Part shown: positions 1 to 4,863 of the stretch, piece after piece
How the letters are laid out: every line of letters begins with the position of its first letter
Numbering within the stretch: the first letter of the stretch is position 1
Source: RGIG7300 sp045657645
GTDB taxonomy: Bacteria > Bacillota > Clostridia > Oscillospirales > CAG-272
NCBI GenBank assembly: GCA_045657645.1
Contig: JAZOTL010000128.1
Coordinates: 1-8,038, forward strand
Reading direction: 5' to 3'
DNA length: 8,038 nt
Translations under genes and position numbers: made by a program
Notes under the pieces: model-generated
The model's input: only the letters and a program-made list of their open reading frames with translations
What the model was told of the DNA's origin: nothing
The model's database searches: none

Positions 1-33
1 TCGGAGTTCCTGTAGTTTTTCATTGAATTCCAT
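1..33 (-). CDS. XRE-family (HTH) transcriptional regulator, N-terminal fragment
   Basis: Only the first 11 codons are in the window, reading MEFNEKLQELR from the ATG at 33-31; the gene continues past the left edge. In Firmicutes this opening is typical of Cro/C1-type HTH repressors, where it leads into helix 1 of the HTH_3 domain. An AGAGAG-type ribosome binding site lies about 7 bases upstream of the ATG, and an extended -10 promoter follows further up at 71-99. A perfect 10-bp palindrome in that promoter fits self-repression. The family call rests on 11 residues plus context, so it is tentative; the existence of a start here is well supported by the RBS and promoter. Confidence 0.6.
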   Translation of the reverse strand, partial: MEFNEKLQELR

Positions 34-70
34 AATAACACTCTCTTGCTAATTCATATTTATCGAATTG

Positions 71-99
71 ATTATATCATATGATTATGAAAATTTCCA
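71..99 (-). promoter_or_regulatory. Promoter of the XRE-like gene, with internal palindrome
   Basis: On the minus strand a -10 box TATAAT (71-76) is preceded by TGA, making an extended -10. A weaker -35 box TGGAAA (94-99) sits 17 bp upstream. The palindrome ATCATATGAT (76-85) overlaps the edge of the -10 box and the spacer, where a repressor operator would block polymerase. The expected leader before the ATG at 33 is about 30 bases. Confidence 0.65.
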
Positions 100-125
100 C
101 CATAACGAAAAAAAGCGGGGCTTAT

Positions 126-149
126 TCAACCTCAACCTCAACCTCAATC
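126..149. repeat. Hexamer tandem repeat, (TCAACC)x3 + TCAATC
   Basis: Three perfect TCAACC units at 126-143 are followed by one variant unit, TCAATC, at 144-149. The array is too short and too closely spaced to be CRISPR. It lies in a gene-free stretch, and no function can be read from it. A short plus-strand frame turns it into a Ser-Thr run, but that frame has no ribosome binding site and no recognisable domain. Confidence 0.75.
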
Positions 150-179
150 TCTGTTCCGTTTTTTAATCGGAATGTTATT

Positions 180-287
180 CTGTTTTTTACGATGAAACTA
201 TTCTTTCTGACAATGAAATTTATCTTCACAATGAAACTAATCTTTTTTGAGAAAAATTTCATTGTGATTGGCAAGGGTTAAAAACAG
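180..287. repeat. Degenerate nested inverted-repeat element with direct AATGAAAC/T units
   Basis: The outer arms are CTGTTTTTTAC (180-190) and GTTAAAAACAG (277-287), inverted with 10 of 11 matches. The inner arms TCACAATGAAA (226-236) and TTTCATTGTGA (257-267) are a perfect 11-bp inverted repeat around a 20-base loop. Between and beside these, a unit resembling ACAATGAAACTTATCTT recurs in direct orientation, with ATGAAA cores starting at 192, 213, 231 and 338 (the last outside the arms). The structure resembles a decayed MITE-like or palindromic intergenic repeat. No target-site duplication is visible, so mobility is inference. Confidence 0.5.
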
Positions 288-415
288 GTGAGTTTAAGTC
301 CTTCAACATCGACGATCGTGTGATCAATTTTGATACAATGAAACTTATCTATTATGCCGAAGTGCAACTCCCCATTGTGCCACAAGACTTTTGGGGTATA
401 GAAAAAGCACGATAG
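251..415 (+). other. Coding-like remnant without a credible start
   Basis: A plus-strand frame is open from the stop at 248-250 to a TAG at 413-415. Its part from 287 reads like real protein (GEFKSFNIDDRVINFD at 287-334, then MKLIYYAEVQLP from 338), with a purine-any-pyrimidine codon pattern. No ATG precedes position 338 in frame and no ribosome binding site is seen. The stop codon lies inside the tRNA-Pro terminator stem. The complementary minus frame (278 to about 450) is also open, so strand is ambiguous. It may be the tail of a decayed gene or part of a long repeat. I do not recognise a family. Confidence 0.25.
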
Positions 416-448
416 TTGCAATACCAATGGTATCATAACTATCGTGCT
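401..448 (-). terminator. Rho-independent terminator of tRNA-Pro
   Basis: On the minus strand, a long hairpin begins 4 bases after the tRNA CCA end. A perfect 12-bp outer stem AGCACGATAGTT / AACTATCGTGCT (within 406-448) is followed by a small internal mismatch and a 5-bp inner stem ATACC/GGTAT with a 3-base loop. A T-tract (TTTTTC, 401-406) follows on the minus strand. Confidence 0.85.
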
Positions 449-452
449 AATA

Positions 453-529
453 TGGTCGGAGTGACAAGATTCGAACTTGCGACTTCTGCGTCCCGAACGC
501 AGCGCTCTACCAAACTGAGCCACACCCCG
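453..529 (-). tRNA. tRNA-Pro (anticodon CGG)
   Basis: The minus strand from 529 to 453 folds as a 77-nt tRNA with CCA encoded. The acceptor arms CGGGGTG and CACTCCG pair with one G-U, followed by discriminator A and CCA. The anticodon arm is CTGCG-TTCGGGA-CGCAG, with CGG at 493-495 (reading proline codon CCG). The T-loop contains TTCGAAT. It stands alone, with a consensus promoter upstream (560-588) and a hairpin terminator downstream (401-448). The CGG isoacceptor is often dispensable where a UGG tRNA exists. Confidence 0.96.
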
Positions 530-559
530 AAAGATTATTTACAGATAAATGCAAAGTGA

Positions 560-588
560 ATTATAACATATCATAGGATTAATGTCAA
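560..588 (-). promoter_or_regulatory. Consensus promoter of tRNA-Pro
   Basis: On the minus strand, TTGACA (583-588) and TATAAT (560-565) both match consensus perfectly with a 17-bp spacer. The spacer ends in TGT, giving an extended -10. The predicted transcript starts near 553, leaving about 24 bases of leader before the tRNA, as expected for a strong stable-RNA promoter. Confidence 0.88.
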
Positions 589-604
589 GATTATTAAAGT
601 AATG

Positions 605-630
605 AAATGAGGTTTTGGTAAACCTCATTT
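605..630 (-). terminator. Terminator hairpin downstream of the uridine-kinase-like gene
   Basis: A perfect 11-bp stem AAATGAGGTTT / AAACCTCATTT (605-615 with 620-630) closes a 4-base loop, starting 11 bases after the stop codon of the minus-strand kinase gene. The stem ends in TTT and is followed by an AT-rich tail rather than a clean U-run. It insulates the gene from the tRNA-Pro promoter just beyond. Confidence 0.75.
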
Positions 631-641
631 CTATTACGGTA

Positions 642-1727
642 TTACAAATTATCTTTTACGTCAAAGCGGAAGTTTTTCTTTGAACGCAGATGGATGTGAC
701 AGCTGTGGGGTATACACAATTCCTTGAAATATTTGTTTTCAAGGGGTATCCACTCATTTATAAACCTGTCATACATATCGGGGTTTCTCTGCTTTATCCT
801 TTGGCGTTGAAGCTCCTCTTCAAGTTCAATAAATATCTTTAGGTCATACAGTTCAGCAAGCTTTGGGTGAAGGGCGTAGCTTCCCTCGATTACCGTTAAC
901 CTTTCGGGGATTTTCTTTATGGGTTCTTCATAATAATTACCGTGGCAACGGTAGGGGCGCAGGGTGAATTCCTTGCCCTGTGATAAGGGGGAAAGCAGCT
1001 CTTTTAAAAAACGTTCGTAGTGGGTATTACCACCTGCCGTTGCAAGCCTTTCGGCACTTTTAAGCTCTGGGGGCAGAAAATAATCGTCCATATGAATTAT
1101 ATCGGCATTATATAATTTCTGCAAAAGCTCCGTCAAGGTGCTCTTGCCCGATGCGCTGTTGCCGTCTATGGCTATAATAGCCCTCTCTTTTGTTTTTAAC
1201 AGCCCTTCTATACGGCCCAAAAGGGGTATAAGGTCTGCAAAGTCGCTTTTGATAATTCTGTATGCGGGATGGTAGCTCTCACTAAAAACCTTTGAGTGGT
1301 GAAGTGCAGGGCAACCCTCCTGCCTGTGCTTTTCTACTACCTTGCTCATTTCCTCTTGTGAAAAGGGAAGAACGCCCCTTTCACAAAGCTCGGGAAGCAT
1401 TTCAAGCGCCTTATTATATTCCTCACTTTGTACGGGGGACTGCGCCGATAAAATAAAGAGCTTAAGCAGGGTATCGGGGGAAATGCCCAAGTCCTTTAGT
1501 GCCGAAAGGTGCACGCGGCTGTAAGCCAAAAGCTCCTCTTTTTGAACCTTTGATGGGATTTGCGTATTTTCAAGTTCCTTGTAAAAGCGTTTTTTGCACT
1601 CTTCTTCATCCTTTACAAGATGCCCACAGCCAAGGATAGCCTGGTAGAGTGCTTTTAGTATATCCTCTACTTGAGAGTTTGGATATACGGATATTTGGTT
1701 TTCTAATAATTTTTCTATATCTATCAT
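642..1727 (-). CDS. Uridine-kinase-like P-loop kinase with an extra N-terminal domain
   Basis: The protein has 361 residues from the ATG at 1727. Residues about 182-345 resemble the uridine kinase/phosphoribulokinase P-loop fold: Walker A GNSASGKST (189-197), an acidic pair in IHMDDYFLP (D214, D215), EGSYALHP (281-288) and an Arg-rich lid-like segment around 308-315. These support ATP-dependent phosphorylation of a nucleoside or similar small molecule in the cytoplasm; the substrate is not shown. Residues 1 to about 165 are a separate, probably helical domain with conserved-looking patches (GCGHLV at 33-38, HHS at 143-145, YHPAYR at 152-157) that uridine kinases lack; I cannot name it. An in-frame ATG at 1748 would add 7 residues but lies in a hairpin stem without an RBS. 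The 1727 ATG has only a GAAG placed too close, so the start is uncertain. The gene has its own promoter (1797-1825). Confidence 0.85.
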   Translation of the reverse strand: MIDIEKLLENQISVYPNSQVEDILKALYQAILGCGHLVKDEEECKKRFYKELENTQIPSKVQKEELLAYSRVHLSALKDLGISPDTLLKLFILSAQSPVQSEEYNKALEMLPELCERGVLPFSQEEMSKVVEKHRQEGCPALHHSKVFSESYHPAYRIIKSDFADLIPLLGRIEGLLKTKERAIIAIDGNSASGKSTLTELLQKLYNADIIHMDDYFLPPELKSAERLATAGGNTHYERFLKELLSPLSQGKEFTLRPYRCHGNYYEEPIKKIPERLTVIEGSYALHPKLAELYDLKIFIELEEELQRQRIKQRNPDMYDRFINEWIPLENKYFKELCIPHSCHIHLRSKKNFRFDVKDNL

Positions 1728-1732
1728 ATCTT

Positions 1733-1766
1733 CAAAAAATAAAAGCATACAAGACTGTATGCTTTT
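1733..1766 (-). terminator. Hairpin with U-tract in the kinase leader: degV terminator or attenuator
   Basis: A perfect 10-bp stem AAAAGCATAC / GTATGCTTTT (1741-1750 with 1757-1766) has a 6-base loop. On the minus strand it runs into TTTTATTTTTT, as an intrinsic terminator does. It ends the degV transcript (stop at 1822), but it also lies between the kinase promoter at 1797-1825 and the kinase start at 1727. Any transcript from that promoter must therefore pass through it. On the plus strand it is likewise followed by seven Ts, but no plus gene precedes it. Confidence 0.8.
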
Positions 1767-1796
1767 TTTGTGTTTTTATTTCAGCCAAGCAAGGCT

Positions 1797-1825
1797 ATTA
1801 TATAATAAACGCTTTTATCTGTCAA
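1797..1825 (-). promoter_or_regulatory. Consensus promoter for the kinase gene or a short leader RNA
   Basis: On the minus strand, a perfect TTGACA (1820-1825) and a perfect TATAAT (1797-1802) are separated by 17 bp. The -35 box contains the TGA stop codon of degV (1822-1824). The predicted start of transcription is near 1790, giving a leader of about 60 bases before the kinase ATG that contains the terminator-like hairpin at 1741-1766. Confidence 0.8.
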
Positions 1826-2652
1826 GATTCGTAGCCTACAAGCATTCCGCGCTCTTCAGCATAAAAACTGCATAATCCTCCGCAGCTTCCTATGCTTATA
1901 TCTGCATTGGGATGTTCGGAAAGTATCATTTCTTTAAGGCTGTCTGCCGAAGTTGGGTTTCCAACGTGGTCTATTATCACTCTTCCACCCTTATATCCTT
2001 GCTCCAACATTAACTGATACATTGCAAGTGTGCTCTTTTTAGCTCCCTTGGGCTTTGATACAGGTTCAAGGGTTCCTTTATCTGAGGCTTTACCTACAAG
2101 GCGTATGCCAAGTATACCCGTTATCTTTGCAACAGCGGGGTTTACTCTGCCGTTGCGGGCAAGGTTGTTAAGGGATTCAAGGCAAAAGGCAAGGTTGGTG
2201 TGCTTTGAATATTCCGTTATCTGCTCTGTTATATCCTCAAAGGAAAGGTTGTTATCTATAAGCTCCTTTAATTTGTCTATTATAAGGTGCATTTCAGGGC
2301 CTGTAGAAAGAGAGTCTATAACGTGTATCTTCGTTTCGGGGTGGGTCTTTATATATTCCTCTTTTGCCTGCATTGCAGCAGAGTAACTGCCCGAAAGCTG
2401 ACTTGTTATGGTTATTGCAAAAATGTTGTCTGCTCCCTCAAATGCCTGTTGCCACTCGTAGATGTTGGGGCAGGAGGTGCCGCTGCGGGTTTTGGCGATT
2501 TTCAGATCTTCTATCATTCCTGCAACGTTAAGCTCAGGGGTGTCGGTGTACTGCTTTTCGCCGCAGGTTATCTTTAAGGGTGCGTATGCGTAATCTATAC
2601 CTTCAAGCTCAAAAACGTCAGAGCTTGAGTCTGATACTATCTTAAAATTCAT
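1822..2652 (-). CDS. DegV family fatty-acid-binding protein (FakB-like)
   Basis: The protein has 276 residues, normal for DegV (about 280). DegV/FakB proteins bind one long-chain fatty acid and present it to the Dak2-type kinase FakA, which makes acyl-phosphate for phospholipid synthesis. Family motifs in order are SDSSSD (7-12), SGTSCP (57-62), SQLSGSYSAA (84-93), IDSLSTG (112-118), LNNLARNGRV (161-170), GILGIRL (179-185) and DHVGNP (228-233). The C-terminal segment reads SIGSCGGLCSFYAEERG (253-269) in place of the more usual His- and Gly-Pro-containing loop, which may mark a subgroup with a changed lipid-head pocket. The start is secure: AAGGAG lies 6-7 bases before the ATG. The partner kinase FakA is not in this window. 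Transcribed alone from a consensus promoter (2686-2714); the ligand is unknown. Confidence 0.93.
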   Translation of the reverse strand: MNFKIVSDSSSDVFELEGIDYAYAPLKITCGEKQYTDTPELNVAGMIEDLKIAKTRSGTSCPNIYEWQQAFEGADNIFAITITSQLSGSYSAAMQAKEEYIKTHPETKIHVIDSLSTGPEMHLIIDKLKELIDNNLSFEDITEQITEYSKHTNLAFCLESLNNLARNGRVNPAVAKITGILGIRLVGKASDKGTLEPVSKPKGAKKSTLAMYQLMLEQGYKGGRVIIDHVGNPTSADSLKEMILSEHPNADISIGSCGGLCSFYAEERGMLVGYES

Positions 2653-2685
2653 AATATCTCCTTAACAACAAAATTTGTTTAGACT

Positions 2686-2714
2686 ATTATAAATCGTTGT
2701 TATTATCGTGTCAA
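2686..2714 (-). promoter_or_regulatory. Consensus promoter of degV-like gene, with dyad near the transcript start
   Basis: On the minus strand, TTGACA (2709-2714) and TATAAT (2686-2691) match consensus perfectly at 17-bp spacing. A dyad AACAAA-A-TTTGTT (2667-2679) begins at the predicted transcript start and precedes the Shine-Dalgarno sequence; it could be an operator or a weak hairpin. Confidence 0.88.
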
Positions 2715-2736
2715 GAGTTTTTTGAAAACCGATGAG

Positions 2737-2765
2737 TTGATTTTTTTGCGTTATGGGTGTATAAT
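2737..2765 (+). promoter_or_regulatory. Promoter of the DUF1836 gene, very short leader
   Basis: TTGATT (2737-2742) and TATAAT (2760-2765) lie 17 bp apart on the plus strand. Transcription should begin near 2772, only about 13 bases before the ATG at 2785. The Shine-Dalgarno GAGGTGA (2774-2780) would then sit at the extreme 5' end of the mRNA. The -35 box is 22 bp from the -35 box of the divergent degV promoter. Confidence 0.8.
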
Positions 2766-2784
2766 CATTATATGAGGTGAAGAT

Positions 2785-3312
2785 ATGCAGGATAAATTAA
2801 GAGAACAGGCTGTGAAGCAAATAGAAAACTTCAGCCTGCCAAGATATAATGAAATACCCGACTTTGGACTTTTTCTTGAACAGGTAACAAGATATATTTC
2901 GGATATACTTGCACCTCTTGAAGGCGTTACCATCACCAATTCTATGATAAGCAACTATGTCAAGAAGAAGCTTGTCGCAAATCCTCAAAAAAAGCAATAC
3001 GACAGGCAAAAAATTGCCTATCTTATTTTCATTGCCCTTGCAAAAACGGTAATATCAATAGATGACCTAAATACCTTTATACAGCTTCAAAAGAAAAGCT
3101 ATCCCCTTGAAGTGGCATATAACTATTTCTGCTGTGAGTTTGAAAATATGCTGTCATATGCCTTTAGTTTAAAGGATACCCCCGAAAAGGTGGGCAAAGA
3201 AAACACAGAGCTTAAAATAATGCTGCGCAACAGCGTTGTTGCCATAGTTCATAAGGTGTATCTTGACACCTGCTTTGCGATAATAAATAATAAAGAAAAC
3301 AGCCTTAACTAA
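2785..3312 (+). CDS. DUF1836 domain protein, putative HTH regulator
   Basis: The protein has 175 residues. The segment from about 8 to 110 matches what I know of DUF1836, a Firmicutes family with a MerR-like winged HTH. LPRYNEIPD (18-26) is followed by GLFLEQVTRYI (28-38), then TNSMISNYVKKKLV (51-64) and KKQYDRQKIAYLIFI (69-83), which is the likely DNA-recognition and wing region. The C-terminal third is probably helical and has no motif I recognise. It is presumably a cytoplasmic DNA-binding protein; targets and effector are unknown. The start is supported by GAGGTGA 4 bases before the ATG and a promoter just upstream. It is divergent from the degV-like gene, so it may control that shared intergenic region (inference). 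Its 3' end overlaps the convergent MATE gene by 8 bp within a shared terminator. Confidence 0.88.
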   Translation: MQDKLREQAVKQIENFSLPRYNEIPDFGLFLEQVTRYISDILAPLEGVTITNSMISNYVKKKLVANPQKKQYDRQKIAYLIFIALAKTVISIDDLNTFIQLQKKSYPLEVAYNYFCCEFENMLSYAFSLKDTPEKVGKENTELKIMLRNSVVAIVHKVYLDTCFAIINNKENSLN

Positions 3313-3323
3313 GGCTGTTTTTT
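3297..3323. terminator. Bidirectional terminator spanning both convergent stop codons
   Basis: A perfect 10-bp stem AAACAGCCTT / AAGGCTGTTT (3297-3306 with 3311-3320) has a 4-base loop. On the plus strand it runs into TTTTTT (3318-3323). On the minus strand it runs into TTTTC and an AT-rich tail. The MATE stop (3305-3307) lies at the stem/loop junction and the DUF1836 stop (3310-3312) at the loop/stem junction, so the same bases code and terminate for both genes. Confidence 0.9.
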
Positions 3324-4693
3324 ATATTTAAAGGGTTCCACGTGCCACGTATAAACTCTATAAGGAAGAACACAAACAACAAGAGGTTGTGCACAATCAT
3401 ACACGCCCAGGCAGACACAAGGCCCATACCAAAGAACTGGGTGCATATAAAGGTTCCCACTATTCTTACGCACCACATACCGATAATGTTGTAGATAAAG
3501 GGTGCTTTTGTTTTGCCCACGCCCTGCATCATACCTTCAACGATTATGGAAAATCCGTAGAAGGGTTCGGAGAGTGCCACCATACGCAGTACAGTAGTTC
3601 CAAGGGCTATTACCTTGGGGTTTGAGGAGAAAAGGGACACCAGAGGCTCGGCTGTGAAAAAGAGGGCGGCACCCGATATTACCATAAGTATTATCTCTAT
3701 GGGGATAAACATATTGGAAAGATGGCGCATACGTTTTTTATCCTTTGCGCCGTAGGCGTTGCCTGCAAGGGTAGCGGCAGCAGTCTGCATACCGTAGCCG
3801 GGAATGTAAAATGCCGATTCCACCGTGTTTGCAATGGTGTGAGCAGCGGTTGAAATGCCGCCTGTTGAATTGATAAGTGCGGCAAATGCTACATATCCCA
3901 AAGATGTGCCGAAGCGCTGGAGCATATTAGGAAAAGCGATGCGCAGGCAGGGCTTTAAAATGGTAAGGTCGGGGGATATTTTAACTCCTTTTGGAGAAAT
4001 CACAGGATGCCTGTACAGAAGTACCGTTATGTATATACCGCCAAGGGTAAAGGCAACGGCACTTGCTATAGCTGCGCCTATTACACCCATATCCGCACCG
4101 GGAATGGTTATTTGGTAGGAAGAGAGGGTAAGGGTACGGGTAGGGAATATAAGCAGAAAGTTGAGCACTACGTTTACTGCGTTTACCAAAACGCCTATTT
4201 TCATAGGAGTTTTTGTATCACCTGCGGCGCGCAAAACCGTTCCGAAAATTATGGTTGCGGTGCGGGGGAGCATAGGCAGGTATAGGATAAAGAAGTATTT
4301 TGCCGCAAGCTCACGTATTCCCGTTTCCACCTGCATCCACACGGGTATGACCCCCGCAAGCAAAAGGGTTATAAGGGTAAAAAATGAGCCTGTAACAAGC
4401 ACACAAAGCACCGATTGCCCTGCACAGCGTTTGGCAAAATCCTCGTTATTTGCACCAAGGGACCTTGCTATATGGGATAAAAAGCCTATGGAAAGGGCAG
4501 AAATCGAACTGTTTATAAGCCAGTTTACCGTGGTGGTGGCACCTACCGCCGCTGTTTCCGCAGTACCAAGGGAGCCTACCATTGCAGTATCTATATATTG
4601 TACTGCAGTCTGCAAAAGCTGTTCCAGCATAGTGGGCCATGCAAGACTGAGTATTATGGCTATCATAGATAGGTTGATTTTTCTTTTTGTCAT
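3305..4693 (-). CDS. MATE family efflux transporter
   Basis: The protein has 462 residues, the normal MATE length, with about 12 hydrophobic segments. It is predicted to sit in the cytoplasmic membrane and export small molecules in exchange for Na+ or H+. The two-fold internal repeat is visible: LAWPTMLEQLL (18-27) and DTAMVGSLG (35-43) in the first half correspond to IAFPNMLQRFG (252-262) in the second. RAAGDTKTP (155-163) pairs with QGVGKTKAP (390-398). An EAF-type motif appears as ESAFYIPGYGMQTAA (292-306). The start is supported by AAGGA 7 bases upstream of the ATG and a promoter at 4724-4752. Substrate cannot be read from the sequence; MATE proteins range from drug to metabolite exporters. 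It is a single-gene unit, with no linked regulator on its strand. Confidence 0.94.
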   Translation of the reverse strand: MTKRKINLSMIAIILSLAWPTMLEQLLQTAVQYIDTAMVGSLGTAETAAVGATTTVNWLINSSISALSIGFLSHIARSLGANNEDFAKRCAGQSVLCVLVTGSFFTLITLLLAGVIPVWMQVETGIRELAAKYFFILYLPMLPRTATIIFGTVLRAAGDTKTPMKIGVLVNAVNVVLNFLLIFPTRTLTLSSYQITIPGADMGVIGAAIASAVAFTLGGIYITVLLYRHPVISPKGVKISPDLTILKPCLRIAFPNMLQRFGTSLGYVAFAALINSTGGISTAAHTIANTVESAFYIPGYGMQTAAATLAGNAYGAKDKKRMRHLSNMFIPIEIILMVISGAALFFTAEPLVSLFSSNPKVIALGTTVLRMVALSEPFYGFSIIVEGMMQGVGKTKAPFIYNIIGMWCVRIVGTFICTQFFGMGLVSAWACMIVHNLLLFVFFLIEFIRGTWNPLNIKNSLS

Positions 4694-4723
4694 TTAGATA
4701 TCCTTTTAATTGATGTCTGTAAC

Positions 4724-4752
4724 ATTATAACTTAAAGACGTTAGGATTGCAA
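4724..4752 (-). promoter_or_regulatory. Promoter of the MATE gene
   Basis: On the minus strand, TTGCAA (4747-4752) and TATAAT (4724-4729) are separated by 17 bp. The transcript should begin near 4717, about 25 bases before the ATG at 4693. It is divergent from the mannosidase promoter, with the -35 boxes 30 bp apart. Confidence 0.75.
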
Positions 4753-4782
4753 TAAAAATGAAATATATGCTTTACAAAACAG

Positions 4783-4811
4783 TTGATTTTTTTCATTATT
4801 GATGATATAAC
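4783..4811 (+). promoter_or_regulatory. Promoter of the GH38 mannosidase gene
   Basis: TTGATT (4783-4788) and TATAAC (4806-4811) are 17 bp apart on the plus strand, giving a predicted transcript start near 4818 and a leader of about 45 bases. The same TTG is the first possible start of the longest open frame; being the -35 box, it is not a translation start. I see no convincing catabolite-repression (cre) site nearby. Confidence 0.75.
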
Positions 4812-4863
4812 AGTATTGTACTCTTTTGCCGTAAAGCGCAGTGTACAGAATGGAGAAGCTACA

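Noticed and set aside
126..149. Possible CRISPR or minisatellite array
   Set aside because: Units are 6 bp with no spacers, and there are only four of them.
81..281. Plus-strand open frame of 66 codons with repeated MK(L/F) units
   Set aside because: The repetition comes from the ATGAAA repeat units and the TCAACC hexamers. It has no ribosome binding site and no domain.
250..453. tRNA-Pro as a phage or island attachment site
   Set aside because: There is no integrase, no duplicated tRNA 3' end within the window, and the tRNA is followed at once by its own intact terminator.
278..523. Minus-strand open frame of 81 codons
   Set aside because: Its first 24 residues are a translation of tRNA-Pro and the rest reads through the terminator and repeat region; no ribosome binding site. 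It is not a gene.
642..2652. degV and the kinase as one operon
   Set aside because: A hairpin with a U-tract and a consensus promoter lie between them; co-transcription would need read-through, so I treat them as separate units.
4783..4863. Upstream TTG start for the mannosidase, adding 27 residues
   Set aside because: The TTG is the -35 box, the added residues precede the predicted transcript start in part, and the HTHWD motif is near the N-terminus only from the ATG at 4864, which has a good RBS.
4812..4863. Weak TGTAC/GTACA inverted repeat in the mannosidase leader
   Set aside because: Only 5 bp with a 21-base loop; compatible with chance.
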